A stretch of DNA of 64,000 bases, taken from assembly GCA_031835245.1 (NCBI GenBank), contig JAVKOQ010000076.1:91001-155000 (forward strand). The letters run 5' to 3'. Shown piece after piece: positions 23,601 through 33,794 of the stretch. This DNA is from Balamuthia mandrillaris. Its lineage: Eukaryota > Discosea > Longamoebia > Balamuthiidae. Within the stretch, counting starts at the first letter, position 1, and each line of letters starts with the position of its first letter. A program made the translations under genes and the position numbers. The notes under the pieces were generated by a model. It worked only from the letters and a program-made list of their open reading frames with translations, did no database searches and was not told the DNA's origin.

Positions 23601-26507
23601 AAATACCGGTTAGCTCAAAGGGACAGCACACTTGCCTCTCAAAATGTCGCTTTGTCTCCACCTATGTCATTCCAGGATATCATAGATGCCTTCATAGGAG
23701 AAGCCACTCCTTCTGCTCAACAATTCGTTCTTGCTTTGGATGTGTTCCGCAACTCTGATTTGGTTTATTGCTTTTTCTTCTCTGCTTTCTTAGCTTGCTC
23801 AAACGTTTCTAATATTCGCTCTTCTTCTTAAAAAAGCTGAGAAACGAAGAAGAGAATAAAGCTCTGCTCCGATTGATATGGCAACGAGCCTTTCTTTGTA
23901 CAGAGTAAGCATCAGACATTAGGAACACTTTTCAGTTGTTTTTTTTTCTCACGTTTCTCCTATGTTTTATTCAATAGTTGGCGAAGATTAGCTGCTGATT
24001 GGGAGAGAGGCAAAGTGTCAGATGCAGACGTGGAGATGGCGATCAAGAAGGGTGTATTCTTCCGGACGGCTTGCAACCAAGAAGTTAGAAGTCTCTTCAA
24101 CATTCACCTCTTTCAGGAGATCATGACAGAGTACCTGATGAAAGGAAAACGAGCAGCAACAACAAAGCCAACGAAAACCCAATCCAAAGGAAAAGAACTC
24201 ATTATAATTGACGATGAAGAAGATGAAGAAGGAAAAGAGGAAGAAGAAGAGATACAAGAAAGAAATTCTATTTTGGCGAGATTGTTGAAGACAGTATTGG
24301 ACATGATAGCAGAACAATTAGAAAAAGGAGAGGAAGTAGAATTAGACTTGAATGAGACAGAAGAATACGGTGACGAAGGAGAGGAAGAGAAAGAAGAAAG
24401 TTTGTTTGACAACGACCAAGAAGACGATGGCGATGAAGGGCTGCTGCCTCCTCCACAATTGGGAGATTTCCTGAGAACGTCATCGTCACCGATTTCCTCC
24501 CCGGCTTCTCTCTCTCCTGATTCTCTGCACGAAGACCAAGCTTCTCTCTTCCATGACGACAGTTTCGACGACTCAATGATTTTAAATCAAACTGAGGACA
24601 CAACTCTTACTTCCTCCATTTGGCCTTCTTCATCATCTTCGAAGCCTTCAGCTACGATGCGCTCTTCTGTTCTGGCCACTCCGGCTTCCACCACCAAGCT
24701 TTACCCTTCGTTGAAAGCGTTGTCGGAGGAGAGAAGAAACTGGCTGAATGTATCACAAGCTGATAAAATTGCGGAGGAAGAAATGAAACGGCGACAAATT
24801 GAGTTTCAGCAGGAGTTGGATCGTTTGGAAGAGGAGGATGGGGAGGAGGAGGAAGAACTTGAGGAAGAAGAACTGGAAGAACAAGGAGAAGAGGAATATG
24901 AAGAACAAGTAGAAGAAGAACAAGCAGAAGAAGAAGTAGCGGAAGAAGAACCAAGTGAAGAGCAAGAAAAGCAAGAACAATTGCAGGCAGATGAAGAGTA
25001 TGGAGAGGAGGTAGAAGTGCAAGCGGAAGAAGACTTCAAAGAAGATGAACATGAGCAGAGTGTAGAACAAGTTGAAGAAGAACAAGAAAATGAAGAGGAA
25101 GAAGAGCAGGCACAACAAGAAGGCACAATGCTTGTAGAAAGTGAACAAAGCGAAGGCGAGGCAGAAGAAAAAGAAGAACAGCAGGGTGAACAACTTGCTG
25201 AAGAAGAAATGGAAAGTCTTTCATCCGAGGAAGAACACGAACAGGAAGCAGACGAAGGACAAGCAGAAGCGGAAGAAGAAAGCAATGAACAAGAAGAAGC
25301 AGACCGAGAGAGGGTAGACGAAGAGGTAGAGCAAGAAGACCAAGAGCAAACATACGAATCTGAACATGAAGAAGTAGAACAAGAGGGACACGCACAAGAA
25401 GGAGAACAAGAAGAACAAGAAGAGCAAGAAGAAGCAGCGCAAGAGAAAGTAGAAGAAGAGGAGATAGAGCAAGAAGACCAAGAGCAAACATACGAATCTG
25501 AACATGAAGAAGTAGAACAAGAGGGACACGCACAAGAAGAAGAAGGAGAAGAACAAGAAGAACAAGAAGAGCAAGAAGAACAAGAAGAGCAAGAAGAACA
25601 AGAACAAGAAGACCAAGAAGAAGCAGCGCGAGAGAAAGTAGAAGAAGAGGAGATAGAGCAAGAAGAACAAGAGCAAACATATGAATCTGAACATGAAGAA
25701 GTGGAACAAGAGGGACAAGCACAAGTAGAAGCAGAAGAGGAAGGAGTGCCACAAGAACAAGAGGATGATCAAGAAGAACAAGAAGTAGCACTAGAATATG
25801 ATCACGATAAACAAGCGGAAGAGGAACAGGAACAACAAAACGAGGAGGAACAACAGGAACATAAAGAAGAACCAGAACAGGAACAAGAGGAAGCAGCAGA
25901 ACCTCAACAAGAGGAAGAACAAGGAACAGAAGAACAAGAAATAGAACTAGAGGATGCTGAAGAACAGAGCCAAGAAGAGGTAGGAAAGCAAGAAGTGCAA
26001 GAAGAAGAGCAAGAAGCACATGACGGCGAAGAAGGACAAGAAGAAGACGAAGCAGAAGCAGAACAATCGCTGGAACAAGAAGAAGAAGAAGCAGAACAAG
26101 AAGAAGTTCCACAAGAACAAGGAGACGACCAAGAACAGGGACAGGAAATTGAAGAGCAAGGCGATCAAGCAGAAGGAGAAGTTCCACAAGAACAAAAAGA
26201 TGACCAAGAACAGGAACTGGAAGAAGAACACGAGGCAGAGGAAGAAGACCAGGAACAGGAACAAGAAGCAGAACAAGAACAAGAGGGACAAGAAGAAGAA
26301 CCAGAACCAGAGGAGGAAGCAGAACAAGAGGGACAAGAACAAGAACAAGAAGAAGAACCAGAACCAGAGGAGGAAGCAGAAGGAGACCGCTCCACAGAAC
26401 AACCAGAAGAAGACGCATCAGAGCAAGATTCATACACAAATGAAGGAGATGACGATTCCATGCTCGCAGATGAAGAAGAAGCGGACGACGTATCCTTCGA
26501 AGAATGA
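18591..26507 (+). CDS. NUP133: Nup133 nucleoporin homologue with a large Glu/Gln-rich C-terminal tail
   Basis: Scaffold subunit of the Nup107-160 (Y) complex of the nuclear pore. The N-terminal region is Ser/Thr/Pro-rich. The beta-propeller shows the family phrases ASGFAWIIIRNTLFLWQYLR, SSKYAYDGNLVAIVPGQG, VCSREGIIRYWPNVEH and a long WD-like core to about 20990. An alpha-solenoid follows, with LRVADVQIKHLVAAFYQYLAGE, FWSETTGLAPEDMFY, VHILQSLQELHPEE, KFKDFDSLISLCCSACSVYAG, LSKFLEAAAYQQYAWIHALKVGNY and SWRRLAADWERG. About 13 exons are seen. The last exon (from 23979) continues from the solenoid into DDEEDEEGKEEEEE, a Ser/Asp stretch and about 560 residues of almost pure Glu/Gln with internal tandem copies. 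That tail is not part of the family. It is convergent with the cysteine hydrolase, 65 bp between stops. Confidence 0.85.
25323..25727 (+). repeat. Three tandem copies of a 78-bp unit in the Nup133 acidic tail
   Basis: A unit of about 78 bp is present at 25323-25400, 25461-25538 and 25650-25727. It encodes a 26-residue unit containing QTYESEHEEVEQEG. The first two are nearly identical in DNA. The spacers between copies are simpler Glu/Gln codon runs of differing length, pointing to recent unequal duplication. Confidence 0.85.
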
Positions 26508-26572
26508 AACCTTTTTCACTTTCATTGTTGGTCATTTATTTCCTTCTTCTCTCCTTCGTTCTGTTTTCACTT

Positions 26573-27285
26573 CTAATGCTTGGAGAGATAGTCGTCTGCG
26601 TTTTGGATCTCCGCGTAGGCAAAGCCAAGGGCGGCCAAGTAGGCTGCCTGCACGTCCTCCGCAGGCACCACTTTGTCCTTGTACTGCACGTCGCGCGTGG
26701 CGCAAGCGTCCTCTATCAAAGTACACCTTTTTTTTTTGGAAAAAAAAAAGAGAGATGATGAGAAGAAATGCAGTCCTCTCTTTGCTTGATGGGGGCTTTT
26801 ACGTACTTGTAGCCAAGATCAGCTGCTGCTCGCACAGTTCCATCAATGCACATGTGGCTCATCGCTCCACAAACCACCAAATTTTCCACCTATTGATTGA
26901 TTTTTGTTTTTTGAGTGAGTGTTAATTATTTTTTTGTTGAGATCCGACTCGTTGGGAAGCGTACGCCAGCTTCTTTGAGCTTTGCGTCGAGCTCAGTGCC
27001 GTTGAAGGAGCTGATCTGCTTCTTGGTGATGATCACGTCCCCCTCCTGCGGCTTCACCTTCTCGTGCAGCTCGGCGCCCTCGCTGCCGGGCAGCATGAAG
27101 CCCAGCTCAGGGGAGGCGGCCTCGTGGCGCACCAGGAAGCGGGGCAGGCCCTTCTGGCGGAAGGAGTGGAGGAGCTTGGCGGCGTTCTCGGTGGCCTGCT
27201 CCATGTTGTGCAGCGTCATCTTGCCGCCGGGGAAGTAGTCGTTCTGGATGTCCACCACCACCAGCGCTGTCTTCTTGCTCTCCAT
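26573..27285 (-). CDS. Isochorismatase/nicotinamidase-like cysteine hydrolase
   Basis: Amidohydrolase of the isochorismatase fold. The substrate may be nicotinamide or another small amide or ester; I cannot tell which. The ATG at 27285 gives MESKKTALVVVDIQNDYFPGG, the classic strand with the catalytic Asp; an in-frame ATG further upstream, 48 bp away, is a weaker choice. The catalytic Lys lies in VIITKKQISSFNGTELD, and the nucleophilic Cys in VVCGAMSHMCIDGTVRAAADLGY. Three exons are inferred: 27285 to about 26951, about 26890-26810, and about 26720-26573. The last ends AEIQNADDYLSKH. Length is about 190 residues, normal for the family. It is divergent with the BTB-SPRY gene, with GTCGAC motifs between, and convergent with Nup133. 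Confidence 0.88.
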
Positions 27286-27694
27286 TTTTTGCTTTTTCTT
27301 CTTTCTTTTCGTTATGTTGGTTTTTTCAGCCAATAGAAAATCAAAAATAAGTTGTCGACATAAATTTTACACCAAAAGAGAAGACGTTGTCGACGTTTAA
27401 TTATCCAACGGAAAATCAATTGTTCAGGATGATGTCAGCTTCTGGAACCCAATAAGAAATCAAAAATATGTCGACAATATATTATGGCAACTTCCGAAAT
27501 TGACCATTGAGGAAAGAAGAAAGAACGCAGACAGGTTGTTGTTGGCGATTTTGTTTTGTTTTTTTGTTCGGCAAAAGGGAGAAAAAAAATAAATTTGACA
27601 ACAAAGAAAGCGCGTTAGGTTTTTGGTGTTCTTTGTCTTTTTTTTGTTTTTCTTTTTTTTTTTGCTCTTCCCAAAAAAAAAAAAAAACACTCCA
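27286..27694. promoter_or_regulatory. Bidirectional promoter with duplicated CCAAT / TGTCGACA module
   Basis: GTCGAC occurs at 27354, 27389 and 27471. Two copies lie in a longer duplicated context: CCAATAGAAAATCAAAAATA followed by the palindrome (about 27330-27360), and CCAATAAGAAATCAAAAATA followed by it (about 27450-27477). The spacer separates the divergent cysteine hydrolase and BTB-SPRY genes. T-rich homopolymers fill 27620-27690. Confidence 0.5.
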
Positions 27695-29129
27695 ATGGCA
27701 GGAGAAACTTTCGACTTTGGCATTCCAGCCGGAGAAAGCTTAGACGATGCGCCCAGAAACCACAAAAAACGGAAGAGGAGGTGCAGCTGGAACAAGCGGT
27801 CGCCATCCTCCGCCGGGCAGAGCGAAACGCTCGCGAAAAGATCGAGGTGCTGACCCAGAAGCAGCAGCAATGGAATGCCACTCAAACCCAGATCAACGCC
27901 AACCTTGAGGCCGCTCACCAAAAAGTACTTTTCATTTCTGTTCTTTTTCTTTGTGCTTTTTTTTCAATTTTTCATTTTTCATTTTTTTTTGTTTTATTTT
28001 TTTTATTTTTGGTTTTTTTTTATTTTTCTCTTTTTAACATTTCATTTGAACAAAAACAACAAAAGATAAGGCTGGATGTAGGCGGCAAACTCTTTGCCAC
28101 GAGCAAGTCCACTCTTCTCACCTTCGAGAACACGTTCTTCCACGCGATGCTCTCCTCCGGCAGATGGCTTCCCGATAACCACGCCCAGGAGGACCCCTCT
28201 TCGCCGCCATCACCGCCGCTTTACTTCATCGACCGCAACCCAAAGCTCTTCTCCTTCGTCCTCGACTTTCTGCGCAGCTATAACGATGACATTCAGCACC
28301 GTTACGATGAGGAGGCAGAGGCGCTGCTGCCATCCAAACAACCGCAGCTGCTCGCTCTGAGGAGAGAGGCTGATTTTTATGGGCTTCAACCGTTAGTGTC
28401 CAACTCATCAACCACAAGCTCCACAAACAACGCCAGCGAGGAAAGCAAAGACGGAAGCAAGGAGGAGAAGACCTTGCCACGAATCCTAGGTTGTTGCAGT
28501 TGGACGCGATGGAGCTCGGCCCGAACGTCGTGCTGAGCGGTGACCTGCGAACTGCAGTCAAGAGAGGAAACGCTCCTGGTCACGCGTCCATTCTGGCCAA
28601 ACAGGGCTTCGTTTCGGGCCTTCATTCTTGGTTAGTTGCCATTCATCGTCTCGGCGCTTCTTCTTTGCAGTCTTCTTCCTCTTCGTTTCCGTCTCCGTTC
28701 TCTTCTCCTTTTGCTTCTTCTACCTCTTTCCCTGCATCGCATTGGATTGCAGTTGGAGTTTGTCGCAAGGAACGATTGAGGAACCGAAGCAACAACTATG
28801 CTTCTGCTTTTGCTATCTCCAGCAAGAATCAACTCTGGAGAGCAGACAATGAACGAGAGGGACGACATAATGCAGGGAACGATTGGATCGATGGCGATGT
28901 GCTTCGGGTGACCCTCTCGTTGGAGCAGAGGCTGAACTTTGTGCGCATTGAGAACCTTCGGACAGGGCGTTCCGAACGAATCGAATGGAGAGATGACAAT
29001 GATGAAGAGGAAAGGCTTTATTATCCCTATTTCAACCTGTATAACGTGGCCAGTTCCTTCTCCGTGCTGGACTATCGCTTCTACGGGGAGGATAACAGCA
29101 ACAAAGAGATCGATCATGAACTCCACTGA
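27695..29129 (+). CDS. KCTD/T1-type BTB protein with SPRY-like C-terminus
   Basis: Likely oligomeric adaptor, often for Cullin-3 ligases. The only ATG that fits (27695) begins MAGETFDFGIPAGESLDDAP. The following coiled-coil EEVQLEQAVAILRRAERNAR lies one frame away, and no GT exists between them, so a missing base in the A6 run at 27764-27769 is the simplest explanation. Exon 2 holds the T1/BTB fold: RLDVGGKLFATSKSTLLTFE, SSGRWLPD, LYFIDRNPKLFSFVLDFLRS and LLALRREADFYGLQPL. A short intron (about 28399-28459) joins in frame to GGEDLATNPRLLQLDAMELG. The C-terminal domain resembles SPRY, with HWIAVGVCRKERL, ISSKNQLWRADNER and WIDGDVLRVTLSLEQRLNFV. A second T1-BTB gene lies at 43505-45319. Confidence 0.75.
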
Positions 29130-29336
29130 AGAAAGAAGAACTATCCTTCTTTAGTTTTGTTTTTTGATGTTTGTATGCTTTCTTTTTGAAGTTTTGTTTT
29201 GAACAGTAACACAAATAGTAAAGGAATGAATGAGCCACAAAAGAAAGATTTTGGTTTCGGTAAACCTTTTCCTCTTTCCGTCCAAAGGCCAATTCAAGGC
29301 TGGTCTAGTTCAGAGGAAGCAGCTTGTAGCTTGCTT

Positions 29337-30812
29337 TCAAGTATTGGTTCGGCTGGCGCTAGTTTCGTTTGTTGCCAGCAAAGATTTCTTATTGTTTGAA
29401 CTTTGAAGAGCAGACAGAACAGCAGAGGCTATGCTTTGGGCCAGCTTGGGAGGTACCGCGTTGCCTATCTGATGGATGAAAACAACCTAACATAAGAAAA
29501 TGAATGAATGCTCCCAGAGGTTTCAGACTGTTGCCAATCATCCGTCTTCGCATTTACCTGTCTAAACTGGGAGGATTGAGCGCCCATGAAGCAGAAGGTC
29601 AAGGGAAAGGACTGCAACAGGGATGCTTCCGTGACAGAAAGCCTACGAATGAAGGAAGGGACGGTTTCATTCTCGGCAGGACATTCGTTTTTTAAAAGCC
29701 GTCGGTGAAGGTGTTCGAACCAAGATGGTCTCCCAGTCCGTAACGCTCTTTCGTCGAGGATAGGGGTTTTGTTGCCGCCCATGGAAGCTAGCAGCGTGTT
29801 GATGGGAGCGTGTATGTTGACCGGCCTACCTCCACCATTGAAAATGTGGCCAGAATAGGGAGACTTTCGCAAGTCTGGCTGCTTGGCCAAGGTTATTTTT
29901 GCTTTGCATGGGCCGAGGTTGGGTGAGGAGCCTGGAGGAGGAAGGTCCTTCAGCACGTCATAAACAGTTGGGGTGGAGGGGTCGAGAGGAGGGACCTCGG
30001 TGATGGGGTTCAGGTGGGAGGCCGTCCCGATGAAAAAGGCCCTCTCTCGAGATTGGGCAACACCATAATGGCGTGCGTTGAGGAGAAGAACGGTTACGGT
30101 GTAGCCTAGCCCTTCGAACTTGTGCAACAAAGCACTGCGAAGCTCATGCCAGCGTTTGTGAGTTGCCAGGGCCGTCACGTTCTCTTTTTTTTTAAAGTTC
30201 AGCACGTAGTATAAAAACGCATAAAGTAACACATCAAAGTAACGAAAGCAGTACCCATGACGAAAACGGGTGGTCTAAGCTGCTCTACCAAACGAGCAAA
30301 CTGCCACACCAAAAGGTTTCGCTCGTCGCGAGCATCCATGTTGCCGCCTATGGAAAACCCTTGGCTGCGTGGAGGTATGAGAGCTTCAATACCCAAGGAG
30401 CAAGGTCGAGTACGTACCAAGGCGGACCTCCTATCAGAACACTGCACCGTGCGGGCAGCTCTCCGCTACGAAGAGACGCGACATCGCGCCGAACGGCGTA
30501 CCCGCCTATGTTTTTACGATAGGTTTCAACAGCGTCTTTGTCGTTGTCGACGGCATAGACAATGTTGAAGCCAGCATTCACAAAGCCAAGGTCCATGCCT
30601 CCCGCTCCGCAAAACAAACTTACCACTGTGAGCTGTGTGACAAACCAGTTAGCAACGACATCGGAAAAAAGCAAGGAGAGGAGAGGGAAAGAGGCTACCT
30701 GCTCATCCTGCATGATGGTGTCCCTCTTTGTGAGTTTAGACGGAAGAAAAGGTTCATCGGTTTGTTTTCTCTTGGATGCAGGGCGAAAGAACGAAGTCAC
30801 GGTGGTTTGCAT
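29337..30812 (-). CDS. C5 cytosine DNA methyltransferase with N-terminal PIP box
   Basis: AdoMet-dependent DNA (cytosine-5) methyltransferase of bacterial Dcm-like layout, about 398 residues. Five exons are read: 30812-30699, 30632-30418, 30364-30255, 30183-29558 and 29468-29337. The N-terminus MQTTVTSFFRPASKRK is a textbook PCNA-binding PIP box (Gln, aliphatic, Phe-Phe, then basics). Motif I: VVSLFCGAGGMDLGF. Motif IV: GGPPCQGFSIGG, whose catalytic Cys codon is split by a 53-bp intron. Motif VI: VFVMENVTA, also split. Motif VIII: GVAQSRERAFFIG. Motif IX: RRLSVTEASLLQSFP. Motif X: QIGNAVPPKLAQSIA. The target-recognition region lies between VIII and IX. All motifs are present, so it appears active. 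No chromo, BAH or RFTS domain is seen. I infer horizontal gain of a bacterial enzyme followed by intron and PIP-box acquisition. Confidence 0.93.
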
Positions 30813-31029
30813 TATCTTAACCTCTTTACCTCAAAACTCCTGGGGTGCCGCTTCTTTTGGATGTCGGCGGATAACGATGGATGTCGGCGGCAAAACGAAA
30901 CTGGTAACAGCAACGAAGCGCCCTATTATGATAACGCGACTGAGGAAAGAAGAACTTTACTTCTTTTCATCGTTTTGGTTTTCTCTCTTTTGCCGTTGTT
31001 GAATATACAAAGATCTTTCTTTATTACTT
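30813..31029. promoter_or_regulatory. DNMT promoter: E2F-like site and duplicated GGATGTCGGCGG
   Basis: Upstream of the methyltransferase ATG (30812, minus). The 12-mer GGATGTCGGCGG occurs at 30859-30870 and 30879-30890. On the minus strand TTTGCCGC (30894-30887) fits the E2F consensus TTTSSCGC, about 75 bp from the ATG. Cell-cycle control is an inference. Confidence 0.35.
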
Positions 31030-32577
31030 TCAAGCATCGACATGCTTCGAAATGACGGTAGAGAGCCGGCTCACTCGGCGAGCTTTTCGTGAATGTCGCA
31101 GCCACGCCACCACTGCCACGAATGCAACGCTCGCAACGACCACCACAGGAACTACAATGCTCACTGCGATGACGACTGCATCCTCGTCGGATTCCGCTTT
31201 ACCGTTCTCCGATTCGTGCTCGTTGTTCAACAAGATAGAGATATCTTCGTAAAGTGAGAAACCAAACAAGAAGCTGTTAGAGAGAGAGAACATAACGAAC
31301 CAGGATCATAACTCAACCGCTCTCCTCCAGAGAAGTGCAGCTCAAAGACGAACGCGTGGTCCGTTGCCTCGGTGTTAGAGGCATTCCAGACCATATCTCC
31401 GTTTACCGGTTCGAAGCCCCATTCCGCCTCCTCCGCCACAACTGTGGAACCCACCGGCGGTTCCGTTACTGAGAACAAAGCCTTTTATCAAACGTGTCAG
31501 TAATAGAATGATATGAAGGAAATACTGAAATAGAAGTACCTGAGATACTCGCACGCGGAAGAGGTCGTTCAACACGTCGATGAAGTAGGTGAGTTGGTGT
31601 TCGCTTGTGTCAGATGGAGAGATGGAAACAGGGAATGTTAGCACTGGATTCTGCGAAAGGACCACCGGAACTATAGCATGAGATAACTCCAACTGGAAAG
31701 CTTGTTTAGTCTTGTTAACATTTCAATAGAAGAAGGATAGCGACGAAGAAGAAGAAAAAGAAGAACAAGAAGAACAAGAACAAGAAGAAGAACAAGCAGG
31801 AGAGGAACATCAAAAAAACGTACTTTCAACTTGAAACGCATCTGAAAGAACGAATCGGCAAGCTGGCTGGCTTCGTTCAGGTCTGTGACGGTTTGAGAAG
31901 TATAATTGTACACATCAAAACTTATCTTTAACGAGTCTCCTTCCACTCGCATCCGTCTTTCTGTCCCTGCTTTGTTTCTTTTGCATTTGTTAGAACCAAA
32001 CGTGCTGCTTTCTTTTCTCCTGAAGCAAGTACGGACCTAGAAGTAACGTTCTTTGCTTCAGGAACATATTCAAAAGTGCCAACGAACAAAGAGGCCGCGT
32101 CTCCCAGCCCTGGCAACGAAAACCGCAACAGGTTCTCCTCGCTCGCGTCAAACTGCCACTTTGCAGGGACCAACAGGTCGGTTACGTGCTGTCCTTCCTC
32201 GGAGCAGTTTCCAAGCACCCCCTCCAACCGGAATATGTGGAAAAAGCTGAAGGTCGGGAGGAGGGCGGAGCATCGGAGTTCTCGAAACTGCAGCAGAGAA
32301 AGAGCGGCCCAGTAGGCTTCCACCACTCGACCATGTTTGTCTTTTGGAAAGGCAAACACGGTCGGAGAGAAGGTGTTGACGAAACGGAGCTGCGACTTTA
32401 CTCCTGTTATGCTGTGTTAAGCGGTGTTTAAATGGTGATGTTATCAAGAGCAGAAGGACGACCTTCAAAAACTGTGATGGAGTCTTCCACGGAGGGAACG
32501 TCCAATGGTTGGACCTGTAGGCAGACAGAAAGTACACATAGGATAAACGCGAGAGAGCTCCAACGTGGAAACAACAT
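31030..32577 (-). CDS. Type I membrane protein, function unknown
   Basis: I do not recognise the family. The ATG at 32577 starts MLFPRWSSLAFILCVLSVCL, a clear signal peptide. The ectodomain exons include VKSQLRFVNTFSPTVFAFP, LEGVLGNCSEEGQHVTD, LRFSLPGLGDAASLFVGTFE, LKISFDVYNYTSQTVTDLNE, FPVSISPSDTSEHQLTYFID and EEAEWGFEPVNGDMVWNAS, with several N-glycosylation sequons (NYT, NAS, NVT). A single transmembrane segment near the end (VIAVSIVVPVVVVASVAFV) is followed by a short basic tail, RHSRKARRVSRL. Beta-rich ectodomain, one pass, small cytoplasmic tail: a surface protein or receptor is possible. About six exons; the donor after VFEGR (about 32465) and the acceptor before GVKSQ are read from sequence and keep frame. 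Confidence 0.65.
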
Positions 32578-32696
32578 CGTTCTTTTAACAACAACCTTTA
32601 CAAAAAAGTGCGGAGAGGTGTCCGTAATGTAGACAGTTGCTCCACAATTAAGGCATTACAGACGTTTATTGTCCGGTGGCTGTTCTCGAGAGAGGT

Positions 32697-33551
32697 CTAG
32701 AGCCGTTTTCTCTTTTTGGGTGGTTCCGTTGGCGTATCTTCTGTCTCTGCTCTTCTTGCTCCCTCTTCATCTTCTCCCTGTCCTTGTTCTTCTTCTTCTT
32801 CTTCTTCGTCCGAAGAGCCGCAAGTGGAATTACCTCGATTGATGCTGCAGCTCAAGCAGATGTTCCCTTCACATCGTGAGCACTCATTCCACTCGTCCGC
32901 ATGGCAGTGCATCGCTGCGTCGCAGACCACACAATAAGGCACACAGCGCTTGCAAAAAGGCTCATCACAATATTCGCAATACAGCGTACAGTCGTTCGAC
33001 GTGCACACATCCTTTCTGCAAAAGGCGCAACGCGTGCGGTCCCATTTCTTCTCCCCCACTTCCAACACTTCGCCTTTGCCGCAATGCACACAACAAAACA
33101 CTTTGGCTTTTACAAAGCGTTCCATCAAGTCCTTCTTCTTACCAGTCTTGTCCTCCTTGCCATGTGAGTCAGCTAAAAGTTGTTCCCACTCCTTCGGTGC
33201 TTCTCGTTGCCATAAAGCCTTCCACATGCGGTCAGAGCTGCACAGGTGGTACAGGTCGCGGCAGACGAGCAACAGTCGGCCGACGGTGAGGACATCGGCG
33301 TGGTGTGACAACATTCCAAACCACACTTCGGGAGGAAGTTCAAGGGACCACCCGCCGAGGGATTGTTGGATGGGAATGCGTTGCGCCCGCTCAAGGGCTT
33401 TTGCTTCTTTTCTTAGTCTCGGCAGCTCCGTTTCTGAGCAGGAAATGCAGTAGCCTTTGCAAACTGGATTGGAATAGGCCCCGCAACCTTCGGACTTGCA
33501 GAAGATGTCAGGATCTTCATAGTCGGGGTCGTTGGTGTGGTGGTCAGACAT
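32697..33551 (-). CDS. A20-type zinc finger + F-box + cysteine-rich protein, copy 1
   Basis: Unspliced, about 284 residues from the ATG at 33551; an earlier in-frame start is possible. Residues near the N-terminus, CKSEGCGAYSNPVCKGYCISC, follow the A20 finger spacing C-x4-C-x11-C-x2-C, a ubiquitin-binding fold. An F-box follows (WSLELPPEVWFGMLSHHADV, then LLLVCRDLYHLCSSDRMWKA). The C-terminal half is a cysteine-rich array with many C-x2-C pairs (CVHCGKG, CAFCRKDVC, CEYCDEPFCKRC, CVVCDAAMHC, CSRCEGNICLSC), presumably several zinc sites. The protein ends with an acidic run and a nuclear signal PPKKRKRL. It sits directly downstream of its paralogue at 33795-34628. A ubiquitin-ligase adaptor that both recruits Skp1 and reads ubiquitin is the natural inference. 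Confidence 0.75.
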   Translation of the reverse strand: MSDHHTNDPDYEDPDIFCKSEGCGAYSNPVCKGYCISCSETELPRLRKEAKALERAQRIPIQQSLGGWSLELPPEVWFGMLSHHADVLTVGRLLLVCRDLYHLCSSDRMWKALWQREAPKEWEQLLADSHGKEDKTGKKKDLMERFVKAKVFCCVHCGKGEVLEVGEKKWDRTRCAFCRKDVCTSNDCTLYCEYCDEPFCKRCVPYCVVCDAAMHCHADEWNECSRCEGNICLSCSINRGNSTCGSSDEEEEEEEQGQGEDEEGARRAETEDTPTEPPKKRKRL

Positions 33552-33794
33552 GCCGGAACTTTGGTTTTGTTTCTCCACGCACAAGTTTATCTTTATTAAT
33601 TGCCCGTTTCCTTTCCTGTTCCACTTGGACACTTGCTTCAGTGCGGAGTGGCTTGGGCTTACACTTGGACAGCAGCTTCTTAAACAAACTGCAAGCAGAA
33701 TTCGTTGGTGATGCTGAACAAGGAGGAAACGTTGGCGGAATGCTCACACGAGGTTATTTTGCTTTTTTTACTTTTACTTTACATTACAGCCACT

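Noticed and set aside
24652-26535. Leu-rich and Ser/Cys-rich minus-strand open frames
   Set aside because: Antisense of the Nup133 Glu/Gln tail; no signal peptide, membrane pattern or start context.
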